Source of the DNA: Mycolicibacterium brumae
GTDB taxonomy: Bacteria > Actinomycetota > Actinomycetes > Mycobacteriales > Mycobacteriaceae
Assembly (NCBI RefSeq): GCF_025215495.1
Contig: NZ_CP104302.1
Coordinates: 1,860,001-1,924,000, forward strand
DNA: 64,000 bases
Direction of reading: 5' to 3'
Shown: positions 1-8,696 of the stretch, piece after piece
Position numbering within the stretch: position 1 is the first letter of the stretch
Layout of the letters: every line of letters begins with the position of its first letter
Notes under the pieces: generated by a model
Told to the model about the DNA's origin: nothing
The model's input: only the letters and a program-made list of their open reading frames with translations
Databases searched by the model: none
Translations under genes and position numbers: made by a program

Positions 1-624
1 GTCACGATGCAGCGGGCGACCGAGATCCGAGGTCCGGATCGTGAAACCTGCTTTCCGCTCGGCGAAATGGGCCGTGCAGCCGAAGTAGGCGCGGTAGTCC
101 GCCGCCGGCCCGAGGGGGTCGTGTGGAAAGTGCACCGACACCGCCGACCAGTCCGATCCCATCAGGAACCGCAGCACGCGCAACGACACCCCGAGCGATA
201 GTTCTGTGCTCTGCGGTGCTGGCGGCGTGTGCTCGAGAAGGAACTCAAACACAACGAAGGATCGTTGAGGATCGTCGAGGGGTTCGACGTGAATACCGAT
301 CGCCGGGCTGTACGCGGCCATGTAGGTGCCGAAGATTTCTAACGCGTCGGCGACGGTGGCGGCGGTTCGGGCGGCCACCCCCACGGGGCCGAGGACCTCG
401 ATACCCTGCAGAGCAGCCAGTCGTCGACCGAAATCCGTTGTGGCAGTGGCGGTAGCTGCGGACTCGATCGCGTGCAGGACACCGCGAAACGGGAGGAACG
501 CATCGTAGTCGCCCACATCGGCGGCTCGGATGCCCGCCGCGCGCAGCAGACGGGCCGGATCACCACCCAGCTGTGTCACCAAGCGTCGATAGTTCACCAG
601 GGCGGTGCCACGGACCACAGACAT
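1..624 (-). CDS. AraC-family transcriptional regulator, N-terminal part (runs off left edge)
   Basis: The reverse strand is open for 208 codons from the ATG at 624 to base 1, so the C-terminal HTH domain lies outside the window. The visible protein begins MSVVRGTALVNYRRLVTQLG and continues with the pattern of the arabinose-binding-like sensor domain (PF12625 type) of AraC regulators that control lipid or aromatic catabolism: a DPARLLRAAGI stretch near residue 20, LGPVGVAARTAATVADALE in the middle and LGVSLRVLRFLMG later. No in-frame start lies upstream of 624. It is divergent from the cupin-sulfatase operon at 790, so it is the obvious candidate activator. A perfect inverted repeat (631-645) sits just before its start codon. 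Family call is firm; inducer unknown. Confidence 0.82.
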   Translation of the reverse strand, partial: MSVVRGTALVNYRRLVTQLGGDPARLLRAAGIRAADVGDYDAFLPFRGVLHAIESAATATATTDFGRRLAALQGIEVLGPVGVAARTAATVADALEIFGTYMAAYSPAIGIHVEPLDDPQRSFVVFEFLLEHTPPAPQSTELSLGVSLRVLRFLMGSDWSAVSVHFPHDPLGPAADYRAYFGCTAHFAERKAGFTIRTSDLGRPLHRD

Positions 625-789
625 GACCGGGACTGTCGCACAGTCATCATCCGAATGTCCCGAGATGATAAAAAATCGTCCTCTAAAGGCAAGACCGGGG
701 CGTGGCTGGCACCCGATAGTTGACGTCGACAGTTACACCGACATTACCGCCCCGGGCACGCCGGGGGCCCACTCCCGAAGGACCCTGCG
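625..789. promoter_or_regulatory. Divergent promoter region with inverted repeat GACTGT-N3-ACAGTC
   Basis: This 165-bp space separates the AraC regulator (leftward) from the cupin operon (rightward). A perfect inverted repeat, GACTGT at 631-636 and ACAGTC at 640-645, lies directly before the regulator's ATG and may be an autoregulatory site. A near-palindrome centred on GACGTC lies around 722-733, closer to the operon. Promoter hexamers were not identified with confidence. Confidence 0.35.
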
Positions 790-1350
790 ATGACGCTTAC
801 CGTCGAACCCACAACCGCCACAACTGGTTCGGGGGCAGTGCTGCCATTGGTCGCCTTGCCCCAGACCGAGCTGCTGACCATCAACGAGAAAACGATCCCG
901 CTGATCACTGACTCGCTCAGCGAGGGTGTCCACGTCAAGCCGCTGCGGCTGGACCTGGAGGCCGGCTGCTGGGTGGTTCTGGCCACCTTCAGTCCCGGGG
1001 CCACGGTTCCGCTGCACTACCACACCGGTGTGGCCGAGGTGTACACCATGTCGGGCAGCTGGCACTACCTGGAATACCCGGACCAGCCGCAGACCGCCGG
1101 CTCCTACATGTACGAACCGGCCGGCTCGGTGCACACCTTCGTCTGCCCGGAAACCAACACCGAGGACACCACGCTGTTCATCCGCGTGGAGGGCGCCAAC
1201 ATCAACTTCACCGAGGACGGGCAGTTCCACTCGATCCTCGACACCACGATGATCCGCCACCTGGTCACCCAGCTCGCCCAAGCCCGCGGCCTGGGGGCGA
1301 TCAACTACCTCACCGGCGGTGCCGCCGGCTTCACCGCATCGAAACCGTAA
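790..1350 (+). CDS. Cupin, 2,4'-dihydroxyacetophenone dioxygenase-like
   Basis: A 186-residue single-domain cupin. The metal-ligand pattern is visible as HYH (His76, His78), Glu83 and His115 in the GSVHTF segment, the classical 3-His/1-Glu Fe or Mn site. Overall length and the LHYHTGVAEVYTMSGSWHYL region resemble ChrR-type cupins annotated as 2,4'-dihydroxyacetophenone dioxygenase, which cleave aromatic ketones. No signal peptide, so cytoplasmic. First gene of the AraC-divergent operon, followed after 13 bp by an SDR. The substrate is not determinable from sequence; the neighbouring oxidoreductase, hydrolase and sulfatase suggest catabolism of a sulfated organic compound (inference). Confidence 0.8.
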   Translation: MTLTVEPTTATTGSGAVLPLVALPQTELLTINEKTIPLITDSLSEGVHVKPLRLDLEAGCWVVLATFSPGATVPLHYHTGVAEVYTMSGSWHYLEYPDQPQTAGSYMYEPAGSVHTFVCPETNTEDTTLFIRVEGANINFTEDGQFHSILDTTMIRHLVTQLAQARGLGAINYLTGGAAGFTASKP

Positions 1351-1363
1351 GGGGCACCATCTC

Positions 1364-2194
1364 ATGTCTGCATATCGAGTAGCAATCACCGGCGGCGCCC
1401 GCGGCATCGGCCGCGCGACCGCAGAGGCGTGTCTCCGGGCCGGAATGTCGGTCGTGATCGGCGATGTCGACGGAGCGGCATGTTCGGCCGTCGCCACCGA
1501 ACTCGGTGGGGGAACGGTCGGGCTCGCACTGGACGTGCGCGACCCGGCCGGCTTCGAGGCATTCCTCACCGAAGCCGAACAGCAGGCTGGCCCACTGGAT
1601 GTTCTGGTCAACAACGCCGGCGTCGCGCCGATCGGCAGGTATGTCGACGAGAACCCGCGGGATACGCAGCGGCTGATCGATATCAACATCGGCGGCGTGC
1701 TCACCGGCACCCGGCTAGCCTTAGAGCGGTTCGGCCCCCGCGGCCACGGGCACATCGTGAACCTGGCATCCTCGGCCGGACAGATCGCCACCGCCGGTGG
1801 CGCTACCTACGCGGCGACCAAGCACGCCGTCGTCGGGTTCACCCGGGCGATCCGCGCCGAGACCCGCGGCACCGGCATCCGTACCACGATCGTGATGCCC
1901 GGCCTGATCCGCACCGACATGATCGCCGGATTCGACAAGCCGCGTGGCACCAGGATTGTCGGACCGCAGGCCGTGGCCGACGCCATCGTCGCGGCGCTGC
2001 ACACCGGCCGCGAGGAGGTATTCGTGCCCCGCGAACTCGGGCCGATCGCCCGGCTGATCGCCGGCACACCCCCTGGCATCGCCGATCGGCTGAAAAAAGC
2101 CCTCCAGGCCGATTCGGTGATGATCCACGCCGATATGGGCGCTCGCGCTGCCTACACCCAACGGGTGGAAGAAGTGAAAGACATTGTGCAATGA
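1364..2194 (+). CDS. Short-chain dehydrogenase/reductase (SDR)
   Basis: A 276-residue classical SDR. The cofactor motif TGGARGIG is at residues 9-16, NNAG at 83-86, and the catalytic Ser136, Tyr149 and Lys153 (YAATK) are all present, so the enzyme should be active with NAD(P). A GDVD segment after beta-2 favours NAD. The start at 1364 was chosen over an upstream ATG at 1319 that lies inside the cupin gene, because homologous SDRs begin a few residues before TGG. It overlaps the next gene by ATGA, a sign of translational coupling. Likely oxidises or reduces an alcohol/ketone in the operon's pathway. Confidence 0.9.
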   Translation: MSAYRVAITGGARGIGRATAEACLRAGMSVVIGDVDGAACSAVATELGGGTVGLALDVRDPAGFEAFLTEAEQQAGPLDVLVNNAGVAPIGRYVDENPRDTQRLIDINIGGVLTGTRLALERFGPRGHGHIVNLASSAGQIATAGGATYAATKHAVVGFTRAIRAETRGTGIRTTIVMPGLIRTDMIAGFDKPRGTRIVGPQAVADAIVAALHTGREEVFVPRELGPIARLIAGTPPGIADRLKKALQADSVMIHADMGARAAYTQRVEEVKDIVQ

Positions 2195-3063
2195 CCACTT
2201 TCGAGACACGGCGACTCTCGGTCAACGGGGTCACCTCGCCGGTGCTGATCGGAGGCACCGGCAACCCAGGCGAGGCGGTGGTGTTCGTTCACGGTAATCC
2301 CGACACCGGCAGCGACTGGGAACCGCTGATGACCCACGTCGCCGAGTTCGCCACCGTCGCCGCCCCCGACCTGCCCGGTTTCGGCGGCGCCGACCTGCGC
2401 GCCGACCAGGACTACACACTGGCGGGATACGCCGCGCACTTGGGTGGTCTGATCGACCAGCTCGGCATCAGACGGGTCCACCTGGTGGCTCATGACTTCG
2501 GCGGCCCGATCGCGATGACCTGGGCCGCCGGCCACACCGACCGGGTCGCCAGCGTAACCCTAATCAACACCGGCGTGCTCCTGGGCTACCGCTGGCACCG
2601 GCTCGCGAGAATCTGGCGCACACCGGTCCTGGGCGAACTGTTCATGCGTCTCACCAATGATGCGGCGATACGGTTCGTGCTGCGCCACGACAACCCCGGC
2701 CTACCCGAGCACTGGGTCGATCAGATCGCTCGCCACGCCCTACCGAGCGGTACCAAACGGGCGGTGCTGCGGCTATACCGATCGACCCGCCAACGCCACA
2801 TGGATGTGCTGGTGGAACCTCTGCGTGCAGCCGACCTGGACGCGCTCGTGGTCTTCGGCGACGCTGATGTGTACATCCCTGCCGTTCAGGCCGCGCGGCA
2901 ACGCGGTCCGTTCCCGCGCGTGCACATCGAAATGCTGCCCGGCATCGGGCACTGGTCCTGGCTCGAGCAACCCGACCAGGTCGCCAAACTGGTTGTTCCG
3001 TTCCTGCGTGAACGGGTCGGCACCGACATTCAACACCCAACCACGACAAGGAGATTCACATGA
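2191..3063 (+). CDS. Alpha/beta hydrolase, epoxide hydrolase/haloalkane dehalogenase type
   Basis: A 290-residue alpha/beta hydrolase starting at the ATG in the ATGA overlap with the SDR. HGNP (34-37) is the oxyanion-loop motif, and the nucleophile elbow reads VAHDFGG with Asp102 in place of Ser. An Asp nucleophile in this setting is typical of epoxide hydrolases and haloalkane dehalogenases rather than esterases. A later FGDADVYIP segment supplies the acid and GIGHWSWLEQP the catalytic His. Cytoplasmic. It overlaps the following DUF1330 gene by 4 bp. The true substrate is unknown. Confidence 0.85.
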   Translation: MTTFETRRLSVNGVTSPVLIGGTGNPGEAVVFVHGNPDTGSDWEPLMTHVAEFATVAAPDLPGFGGADLRADQDYTLAGYAAHLGGLIDQLGIRRVHLVAHDFGGPIAMTWAAGHTDRVASVTLINTGVLLGYRWHRLARIWRTPVLGELFMRLTNDAAIRFVLRHDNPGLPEHWVDQIARHALPSGTKRAVLRLYRSTRQRHMDVLVEPLRAADLDALVVFGDADVYIPAVQAARQRGPFPRVHIEMLPGIGHWSWLEQPDQVAKLVVPFLRERVGTDIQHPTTTRRFT

Positions 3064-3443
3064 GCACCACACTGGACACCACCCCCGAGCAGTTCGCCGC
3101 CCTGGGCGCCCGACCGGCCGACGCACCGGTACTGATGGTCAACCTGCTGCAATTCAAATCCGAAGGCGGCCGCGAGCGCTACGAGCAGTACGGGCAAGAG
3201 GTCGCCCCGCACCTGGAGCGCGTCGGCGCCACCATCCGCTACGCCGGCACCGCACCGGCGGTCATCATCGGCGACGGGCAGCGGCCCTGGTGGGACGCCA
3301 TCCTGATCGTCGAATACCCCACACCGGGCGCCTTCATTGACATGGTCACCACCGCCGAGTACGCCCAGGTGCACGAGCACCGCGCCGCCGCCCTCAACCG
3401 GGGCGACCTCATCGCGACATCGGCCTGGACGCTCGCTGACTGA
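3060..3443 (+). CDS. DUF1330 domain protein
   Basis: A 127-residue protein with the ferredoxin-like dimeric alpha/beta-barrel pattern of DUF1330: VLMVNLLQFK near residue 25, YEQYGQEVAPHLERVGATIRYAG, then a WWDAILIVEYPTPGAFIDM strand-helix near residues 77-95. Proteins of this kind are small, cytoplasmic and usually encoded next to hydrolases or oxygenases; no reaction is established. It overlaps the alpha/beta hydrolase by ATGA and is the last gene of the tight four-gene block before a 208-bp gap. Confidence 0.8.
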   Translation: MSTTLDTTPEQFAALGARPADAPVLMVNLLQFKSEGGRERYEQYGQEVAPHLERVGATIRYAGTAPAVIIGDGQRPWWDAILIVEYPTPGAFIDMVTTAEYAQVHEHRAAALNRGDLIATSAWTLAD

Positions 3444-3608
3444 ACCTGCCATCCGGCGGAGATGCTAATGCCGCCGGGCCGCCGTCACGAATACCGAAGA
3501 TTTCACTCGACGGTCAATAAACTCTACCGCCGCGGAGTGCATTCTGATCTTGCGCTGCTGAGGCCTTCCGAATACGCCCCGGAGGCAGCTCAGTAGCGTG
3601 TAGGGAAA

Positions 3609-3623
3609 TGTACATCGCGTACA
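3609..3623. promoter_or_regulatory. Inverted repeat TGTAC-N5-GTACA upstream of arylsulfatase
   Basis: A perfect 5-bp-arm inverted repeat (TGTAC 3609-3613, GTACA 3619-3623) lies 28 bp before the arylsulfatase ATG, in the gap after the DUF1330 gene. Its position suggests an operator for separate control of the sulfatase. No local regulator can be assigned to it. Confidence 0.4.
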
Positions 3624-3651
3624 GCTGCGTCACGAATGAGAGGTATCTGCC

Positions 3652-6027
3652 ATGGCCGACGAAATGCCTTATGCCAGAACTCATCTGCCGATTCCGAGCC
3701 CCTCGAGGACGGGTCTGATCACCTACGATGCGAAGGATCCGGATACCTCGTCCCCGCCGATCACGCCGCTGCGTCCGCCCAAGGGGGCCCCGAATGTGCT
3801 CCTGATTCTGCTCGATGATGTGGGCTTTGGTGCCTCGAGCGCGTTCGGTGGGCCGTGCCAGACCCCGGTCGCGGAACGGCTGGCGGCCGGCGGGCTGAAA
3901 TACAACCGGTTTCACACCACCGCCCTGTGCTCGCCGACCCGCCAGGCCCTGTTGACCGGACGTAACCACCACTCCGCCGGCATGGGCGGCATCACCGAAA
4001 TCGCCACCGGCGCCCCGGGATACAGCTCGATCCTGCCCAACACCATGTCGCCGCTGGCGCGCACGCTCAAGCTCAACGGCTACAGCACCGCACAGTTCGG
4101 CAAATGCCATGAAGTGCCGGTGTGGGAAACCAGCGCAGTCGGCCCATTCGACGCCTGGCCCACCGGCGGGGGCGGTTTCGAATACTTCTACGGCTTCATC
4201 GGCGGCGAGGCCAACCAGTGGTACCCGACCCTATATGAGGGCACCACCCCGGTCGAGGTGGATCGGACACCCGACCAGGGCTACCACTTCATGGCCGATA
4301 TGACCGACAAGGCCATCGCCTGGATCGGGCAGCAGAAGGCGCTCGCCGCCGACAAGCCGTTCTTCACCTACTTCGCTCCCGGCGCCACCCACGCGCCGCA
4401 CCATGTGCCCACCGAATGGGCCGACAAGTACGCAGGCAAGTTCGACGACGGCTGGGATCGGTTACGGGAGGAGACATTTGCCCGGCAGATCCAGCTGGGA
4501 GTGATCCCGCCGGACGCCCAGCTCACCGCGCGGCACACCGAGATCCCGGCGTGGGACGACATGCCCGAGGAACTCAAACCCGTGCTGCGCCGCCAGATGG
4601 AGGTCTACGCCGGCTTCCTCGAATACACCGACCACCACGTCGGCCGGCTCATCGAAGCCATCGACCGGCTCGGTGTCCTCGACGACACCCTGGTCTACTA
4701 CATCATCGGCGACAACGGCGCCTCGGCCGAAGGCACCCTCAACGGCACGTTCAACGAGATGCTGAACTTTAACGGGATGGCGGCCATCGAAACACCGGAG
4801 TTCCTAATGGCCCGGCTCGACCAGCTCGGCGGCCCGCAGTCCTACAACCACTACGCCGTCGGCTGGGCGCACGCCATGGACACCCCCTATCAGTGGACCA
4901 AACAGGTCGCCTCGCACTGGGGCGGCACCCGCAACGGCACCATCGTGCACTGGCCCGCGAACATCCGCAGCCGAGGCGAGATGCGGTGGCAGTTCCATCA
5001 CGTCATCGATGTCGCGCCCACGATTCTGGAAGCCGCCGGGCTACCCGAACCGCTGTTCGTCAACGGTGTGCAACAGCACCCCATCGAGGGCGTCAGCATG
5101 CTCTACTCGTTCAACGAGGCGCAGGCCCGGGACCGGCATGAGACGCAGTACTTCGAGATGTTCGGCAACCGCGGCATCTACCACAAAGGCTGGACCGCGG
5201 TGACCCGCCACAAGACGCCGTGGCTGCTCATCGGCGAACAAACCCCCGCCTTCGACGACGACGTGTGGGAGCTCTACGACACCACCCAAGACTGGACCCA
5301 GGCCAAAGACCTGTCCAAACAGATGCCAGACAAGCTGCACGAACTGCAGCGGCTGTGGCTGATCGAGGCGACGCGCTACAACGTGCTGCCGATGGACGAC
5401 GACCTCGCCAAGCGAATGAACCCCGATGCCGCAGGGCGGCCGGTGCTCGTCAGGGGCAACACCCAGCTTCTCTTCGGCGGCATGGGGCGACTGTCGGAGA
5501 ACTGTGTCGTGAACATCAAGAACAAGTCCCATGCCGTGACCGCCGAGATCGAGGTACCCGAGACCGGCGCCGAAGGCGTGATCATCGCCCAAGGCGCCAA
5601 CATCGGCGGCTGGAGCCTGTACGCCAAGGACGGCAAGCTCAAATACTGCTACAACCTCGGCGGCGTACAGCACTTCTACGTCGAGGCCACCGACCCGTTG
5701 CCCGCGGGCGCTCACCAGGTGCGCATGGAGTTCGCCTACGCCGGCGGCGGACTCGGTAAAGGCGGCACGGTGACCCTCTACACCGACGGCACCAAGGTCG
5801 GCGAAGGCGAAGTCGGTGCCACCCTGGCGATGATCTTCTCCGCCGACGACGGCTGCGATGTCGGCGAGGACACCGGCGCACCGGTTTCGCAGGACTATGG
5901 CCCGCGCGGCAACGCCTTCACCGGCCGCGTCAAGGGGATCCAGATCGCGATCGCCGACGCCGCCCAATCCGAAGACCACAAGGTGTCGCCGGAGGAAGCG
6001 ATTCGGATCGCCATGGCGCGCCAGTAA
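3652..6027 (+). CDS. Type I arylsulfatase
   Basis: A 791-residue alkaline-phosphatase-superfamily sulfatase that hydrolyses sulfate esters. The metal-binding LLDDVGFG (Asp55/Asp56) and the formylglycine signature CSPTR (Cys93 to Arg97) are intact; Cys93 must be converted by a formylglycine-generating enzyme not encoded here. A GDNGAS segment in the middle supplies the other metal-binding Asp-Asn pair. Length matches the roughly 790-residue mycobacterial AtsD-like arylsulfatases. There is no signal peptide, so it is probably cytoplasmic and would need imported substrate. It follows the cupin/SDR/hydrolase operon after 208 bp with an inverted repeat, and its 3' end lies about 30 bp before the putative Tn7-like right-end sites. 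Confidence 0.93.
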   Translation: MADEMPYARTHLPIPSPSRTGLITYDAKDPDTSSPPITPLRPPKGAPNVLLILLDDVGFGASSAFGGPCQTPVAERLAAGGLKYNRFHTTALCSPTRQALLTGRNHHSAGMGGITEIATGAPGYSSILPNTMSPLARTLKLNGYSTAQFGKCHEVPVWETSAVGPFDAWPTGGGGFEYFYGFIGGEANQWYPTLYEGTTPVEVDRTPDQGYHFMADMTDKAIAWIGQQKALAADKPFFTYFAPGATHAPHHVPTEWADKYAGKFDDGWDRLREETFARQIQLGVIPPDAQLTARHTEIPAWDDMPEELKPVLRRQMEVYAGFLEYTDHHVGRLIEAIDRLGVLDDTLVYYIIGDNGASAEGTLNGTFNEMLNFNGMAAIETPEFLMARLDQLGGPQSYNHYAVGWAHAMDTPYQWTKQVASHWGGTRNGTIVHWPANIRSRGEMRWQFHHVIDVAPTILEAAGLPEPLFVNGVQQHPIEGVSMLYSFNEAQARDRHETQYFEMFGNRGIYHKGWTAVTRHKTPWLLIGEQTPAFDDDVWELYDTTQDWTQAKDLSKQMPDKLHELQRLWLIEATRYNVLPMDDDLAKRMNPDAAGRPVLVRGNTQLLFGGMGRLSENCVVNIKNKSHAVTAEIEVPETGAEGVIIAQGANIGGWSLYAKDGKLKYCYNLGGVQHFYVEATDPLPAGAHQVRMEFAYAGGGLGKGGTVTLYTDGTKVGEGEVGATLAMIFSADDGCDVGEDTGAPVSQDYGPRGNAFTGRVKGIQIAIADAAQSEDHKVSPEEAIRIAMARQ

Positions 6028-6055
6028 GCACACACAGGCTGCACGCGGCACTTAC

Positions 6056-6073
6056 GTCAAGTGAAGTGACACT
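6056..6073 (+). other. Candidate TnsB site R3 of transposon A, cut by IS insertion
   Basis: With the IS removed, the third right-end site of transposon A should begin about 34 bp before the inverted site, as in transposon B; that predicts position 6055. GTCAAGTGAAGTGAC begins at 6056 and resembles the terminal site GTCAGCTCAGATGAG (about 10 of 17 positions). The ACACT target duplication of the IS overlaps its end. Confidence 0.4.
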
Positions 6074-6204
6074 TGTTAAGTCGGGGCTTCTGGTAGCACC
6101 TGTGTAACTATCTGGTAGCAGTGGCGCGGGTATCTGGTAGCGGTGGTGAGGATCGCTTTCATCCGTGGCCGCAGGGGTCGCGGCGATTGAGAGGGATCCC
6201 GCGG

Positions 6205-7912
6205 ATGACGGATTACCGGTATGTGATGGGCTTGCTGGTTCAGGGTTTGGCCTATAGGCAGATTGAGTCGATGGCGGGGTGTTCGCATCGGGCGATCGCC
6301 CGGGCGCGGCGGGTCCTCGACGACGAGCAGCTCAGCACCACCGAGCAGGTCGCGGCGTTGTCGGCTGAGGATCTGGATCGTCTGTTTGCCGATGGCCGCA
6401 GGAACGTGGCCGGTGAGTTCGTGCCGGTCGATATCGACAGGGTCCTCACGGCGCGGTTGGGGCGTAAGAAGCCGCCGCTGAAGGTGCTGTGGAGCCAGTA
6501 CGTGAAGTCCGAGGCGCTCCCGGGCGCCCGGTTTTACGGGTATGAGCGGTTCTGCCAGATCGTCACCGAGCATGTGCGGGTCAACGATTTGACGTTGCCG
6601 ATCGCCCACGTGCCGGGCCATACGATGCAGGTCGATTGGGCGGGCACGCATATGACGGTGACCGATCCGATCACCCGGGCGCAGGCGCCGGTGTCGGTGT
6701 TCGTGGCGACGTTGCCGTTCTCGGGCATGGTGTTCGCCCACGGCTACCTCGATGAGAAACAGCCCGCCTGGTGCGACGGGCATCGGCGGGCGTTTGAGCA
6801 CTTCGGCGGGGTCACTGCGGTGATCGTCTGAGGATAACGCGTCGACGGCGTCGAACCAGATCAGCCGCGCCGACCGGGCCCGAGACGTCAACGCCTCGTA
6901 TGCGGACTTCCTGGCCCATTACCGGGCCGCGGCGGTCCCGGCACGCTCAAATCGGCCCCGCGACAAAGGCAACGTCGAAGCCGGGGTGAAGGTCATCACT
7001 AACTGGGTGATCCACTATCTGGCCGATCGGGTGTTCGCCTGCCTTGATGACCTCAACGACGCGGTCGCCGCCGCAGTCGATCAGATCAACGACCGGACAC
7101 CGTTTCGCGGCCAGCCGCGGTCTCGGCGCGACTGGTTCGACGACCATGAGCGCGGTGAGCTGATGGCGTTGCCGGCGCAGCGGTGGGAGCCGGTGTGCTG
7201 GCGCAAGGCGAAGGTGCACCGGGACTGGCATATCCAGCTCGACACCATCAAGTATTCGGTGCCTTACCGGTTCGCCGGCCGCGGTGTGGACGTGCGGATC
7301 ATCGGCGCGGCGATCGAGGTGCTCGCCGACGGCCAGATCATCGCCGCCCATCAGCAGGGTCGGCACCGCAACGGCTATGTCAGCGACCCCGAGCACGCGC
7401 CGCCGCACTATGAGTCGGTGGCCGGGTTGTGGACCCGCGGCTATTTCCTGCGTCAGGCCGGCAAGGTCGGCCCGGCCACGGTGGCTGCGCTGACGCGGTT
7501 GCTCGACGGCAAGGCGATTGAGGCTCAGGGCTACCGCGGGTGCATGAACATCCTGGACCTGGGCAAACGCGCCAGCGGGAACCGCCTCCTGCTGGAGGCG
7601 GCGTGCCGGGAACTTCTCGCCGAGGACCCGAACCGGCCGATCACCTACACCGCGGTCAAACACCGCATCAGCGCGCTGCGCGCCGCCGGCGGCGCGCGCC
7701 CCACCAGCGGCGGCGGTGGCGGTGGCGGTGGCGGTGGCGGGCGCCCGGCTATGCCCGCATCCGGCACGAGCCGCGCCGCAACGACTGCCCGTGACACCAG
7801 CCGCGCGCACCTGGCAGGCGCTGAGGCCTTCAGCCTCGACGCGCTCACCGGCGGTGATCACCGCGCCGCCGAGGACGGCGGCCACGACGCCTCGGCAGGA
7901 GCACGGCGATGA
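6205..7912 (+). pseudogene. istA: istA transposase of IS element 1, frameshifted
   Basis: The start at 6205 is preceded by GAGAGGG. The N-terminal HTH reads YRQIESMAGCSHRAIARARR. The first catalytic Asp lies in VDWAGTH (about residue 150). The frame stops at 6831 after GGVTAVIV; from 6833 another frame continues EDNASTASNQISRADRARD, which holds the second catalytic Asp, and DKGNVEAGVK holds the Glu. One surplus base near 6830 therefore breaks the gene at the catalytic core. The second half runs to 7912 and overlaps istB by ATGA. Near the C-terminus is a run of glycines encoded by a GGTGGC repeat. A programmed frameshift is possible but not usual for istA. Confidence 0.88.
7709..7742 (+). repeat. 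Simple repeat of GGCGGT/GGTGGC units in istA
   Basis: About five to six GGTGGC-type units encode a polyglycine tract near the C-terminus of the istA of IS element 1. It is prone to slippage; a second hexamer repeat lies in istB of the same element (11291-11347). Confidence 0.75.
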
Positions 7913-8478
7913 CCGACCAGCACCTCAGCATCGACGACATGGCGTTGTTCACCAAACTGCGGATGACCGCGTTCGGCGAAGCCGTCATCGAGATCGCCAA
8001 CGACCCGGCCTGCGACCAGTGGAGCTTCTCCCAAAAGATCCGGCATGCCTTGGAGCAGGAGACCACCGCCCGCACCGAGCGGCGTGTGCTCAAACTGCTC
8101 AAAGCCTCCCGCACACCGAACCCGGCCGCCTGTGTCGAAGACATCCACTACCTCGATGGCCGAAACCTCAACCGCGACTTGATCGAACGCCTCGCCGCAT
8201 GCCGGTGGATCGACCGCACCCACAACCTGGTCATCCTCGGCAAATCCAGCGTCGGCAAATCCTATCTGGCCCAAGCACTGGTCAACGCCGCCTGCCGCCG
8301 CGACTACACCGCCAGATACTTCCGTCTCGATGACCTGGCCAACCAGCTCGCGGTCTACCAACGCCACGACACCGCGCGACTGACGTTCCTCACCGGCGTG
8401 CACACCTGCGAACTGCTCGTCCTCGACGACTTCCTGACCACCCCCGTCACCAGTGAAACCGCCGCCGAGCTGCTCAAC
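7909..8478 (+). pseudogene. istB: istB of IS element 1, 5' fragment
   Basis: IstB is the AAA+ helper ATPase of IS21 transposition. The 5' fragment starts at the ATGA overlap with istA. The Walker A region reads LVILGKSSVGKSYLAQAL (GKSSVGKS) and Walker B is LLVLDDF. The frame is native up to GAELLN-type residues (SETAAELLN) at 8478 and then runs into the end of IS element 2; the apparent continuation to 8493 is foreign. The rest of the gene resumes at 11111. Confidence 0.9.
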
Positions 8479-8696
8479 TGTCGGCGGCCATGAAAAACTG
8501 CCCACTGGCGGCCATGAGAGTGCCCGGTAGCGGTCATTAAGTTCTGCCCGTCGGCGGTCACGGAAGTGCCCGTTGGTGGCCATGAATCTGCCCGGATGTG
8601 TTTGGTGCTGTTCCGGCGCGTCAGCGTTGGGGCGGCCTCTCCTGTGGTTTCGATGTCGGTGCCTAGTCGATGTCGAGAACCCCAGGAGAGACCTAC

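Noticed and set aside
733..1791. 352-codon antisense open frame over the cupin and SDR genes
   Set aside because: Composition is a shadow of GC-rich coding DNA; both genes on the other strand have clear catalytic motifs.
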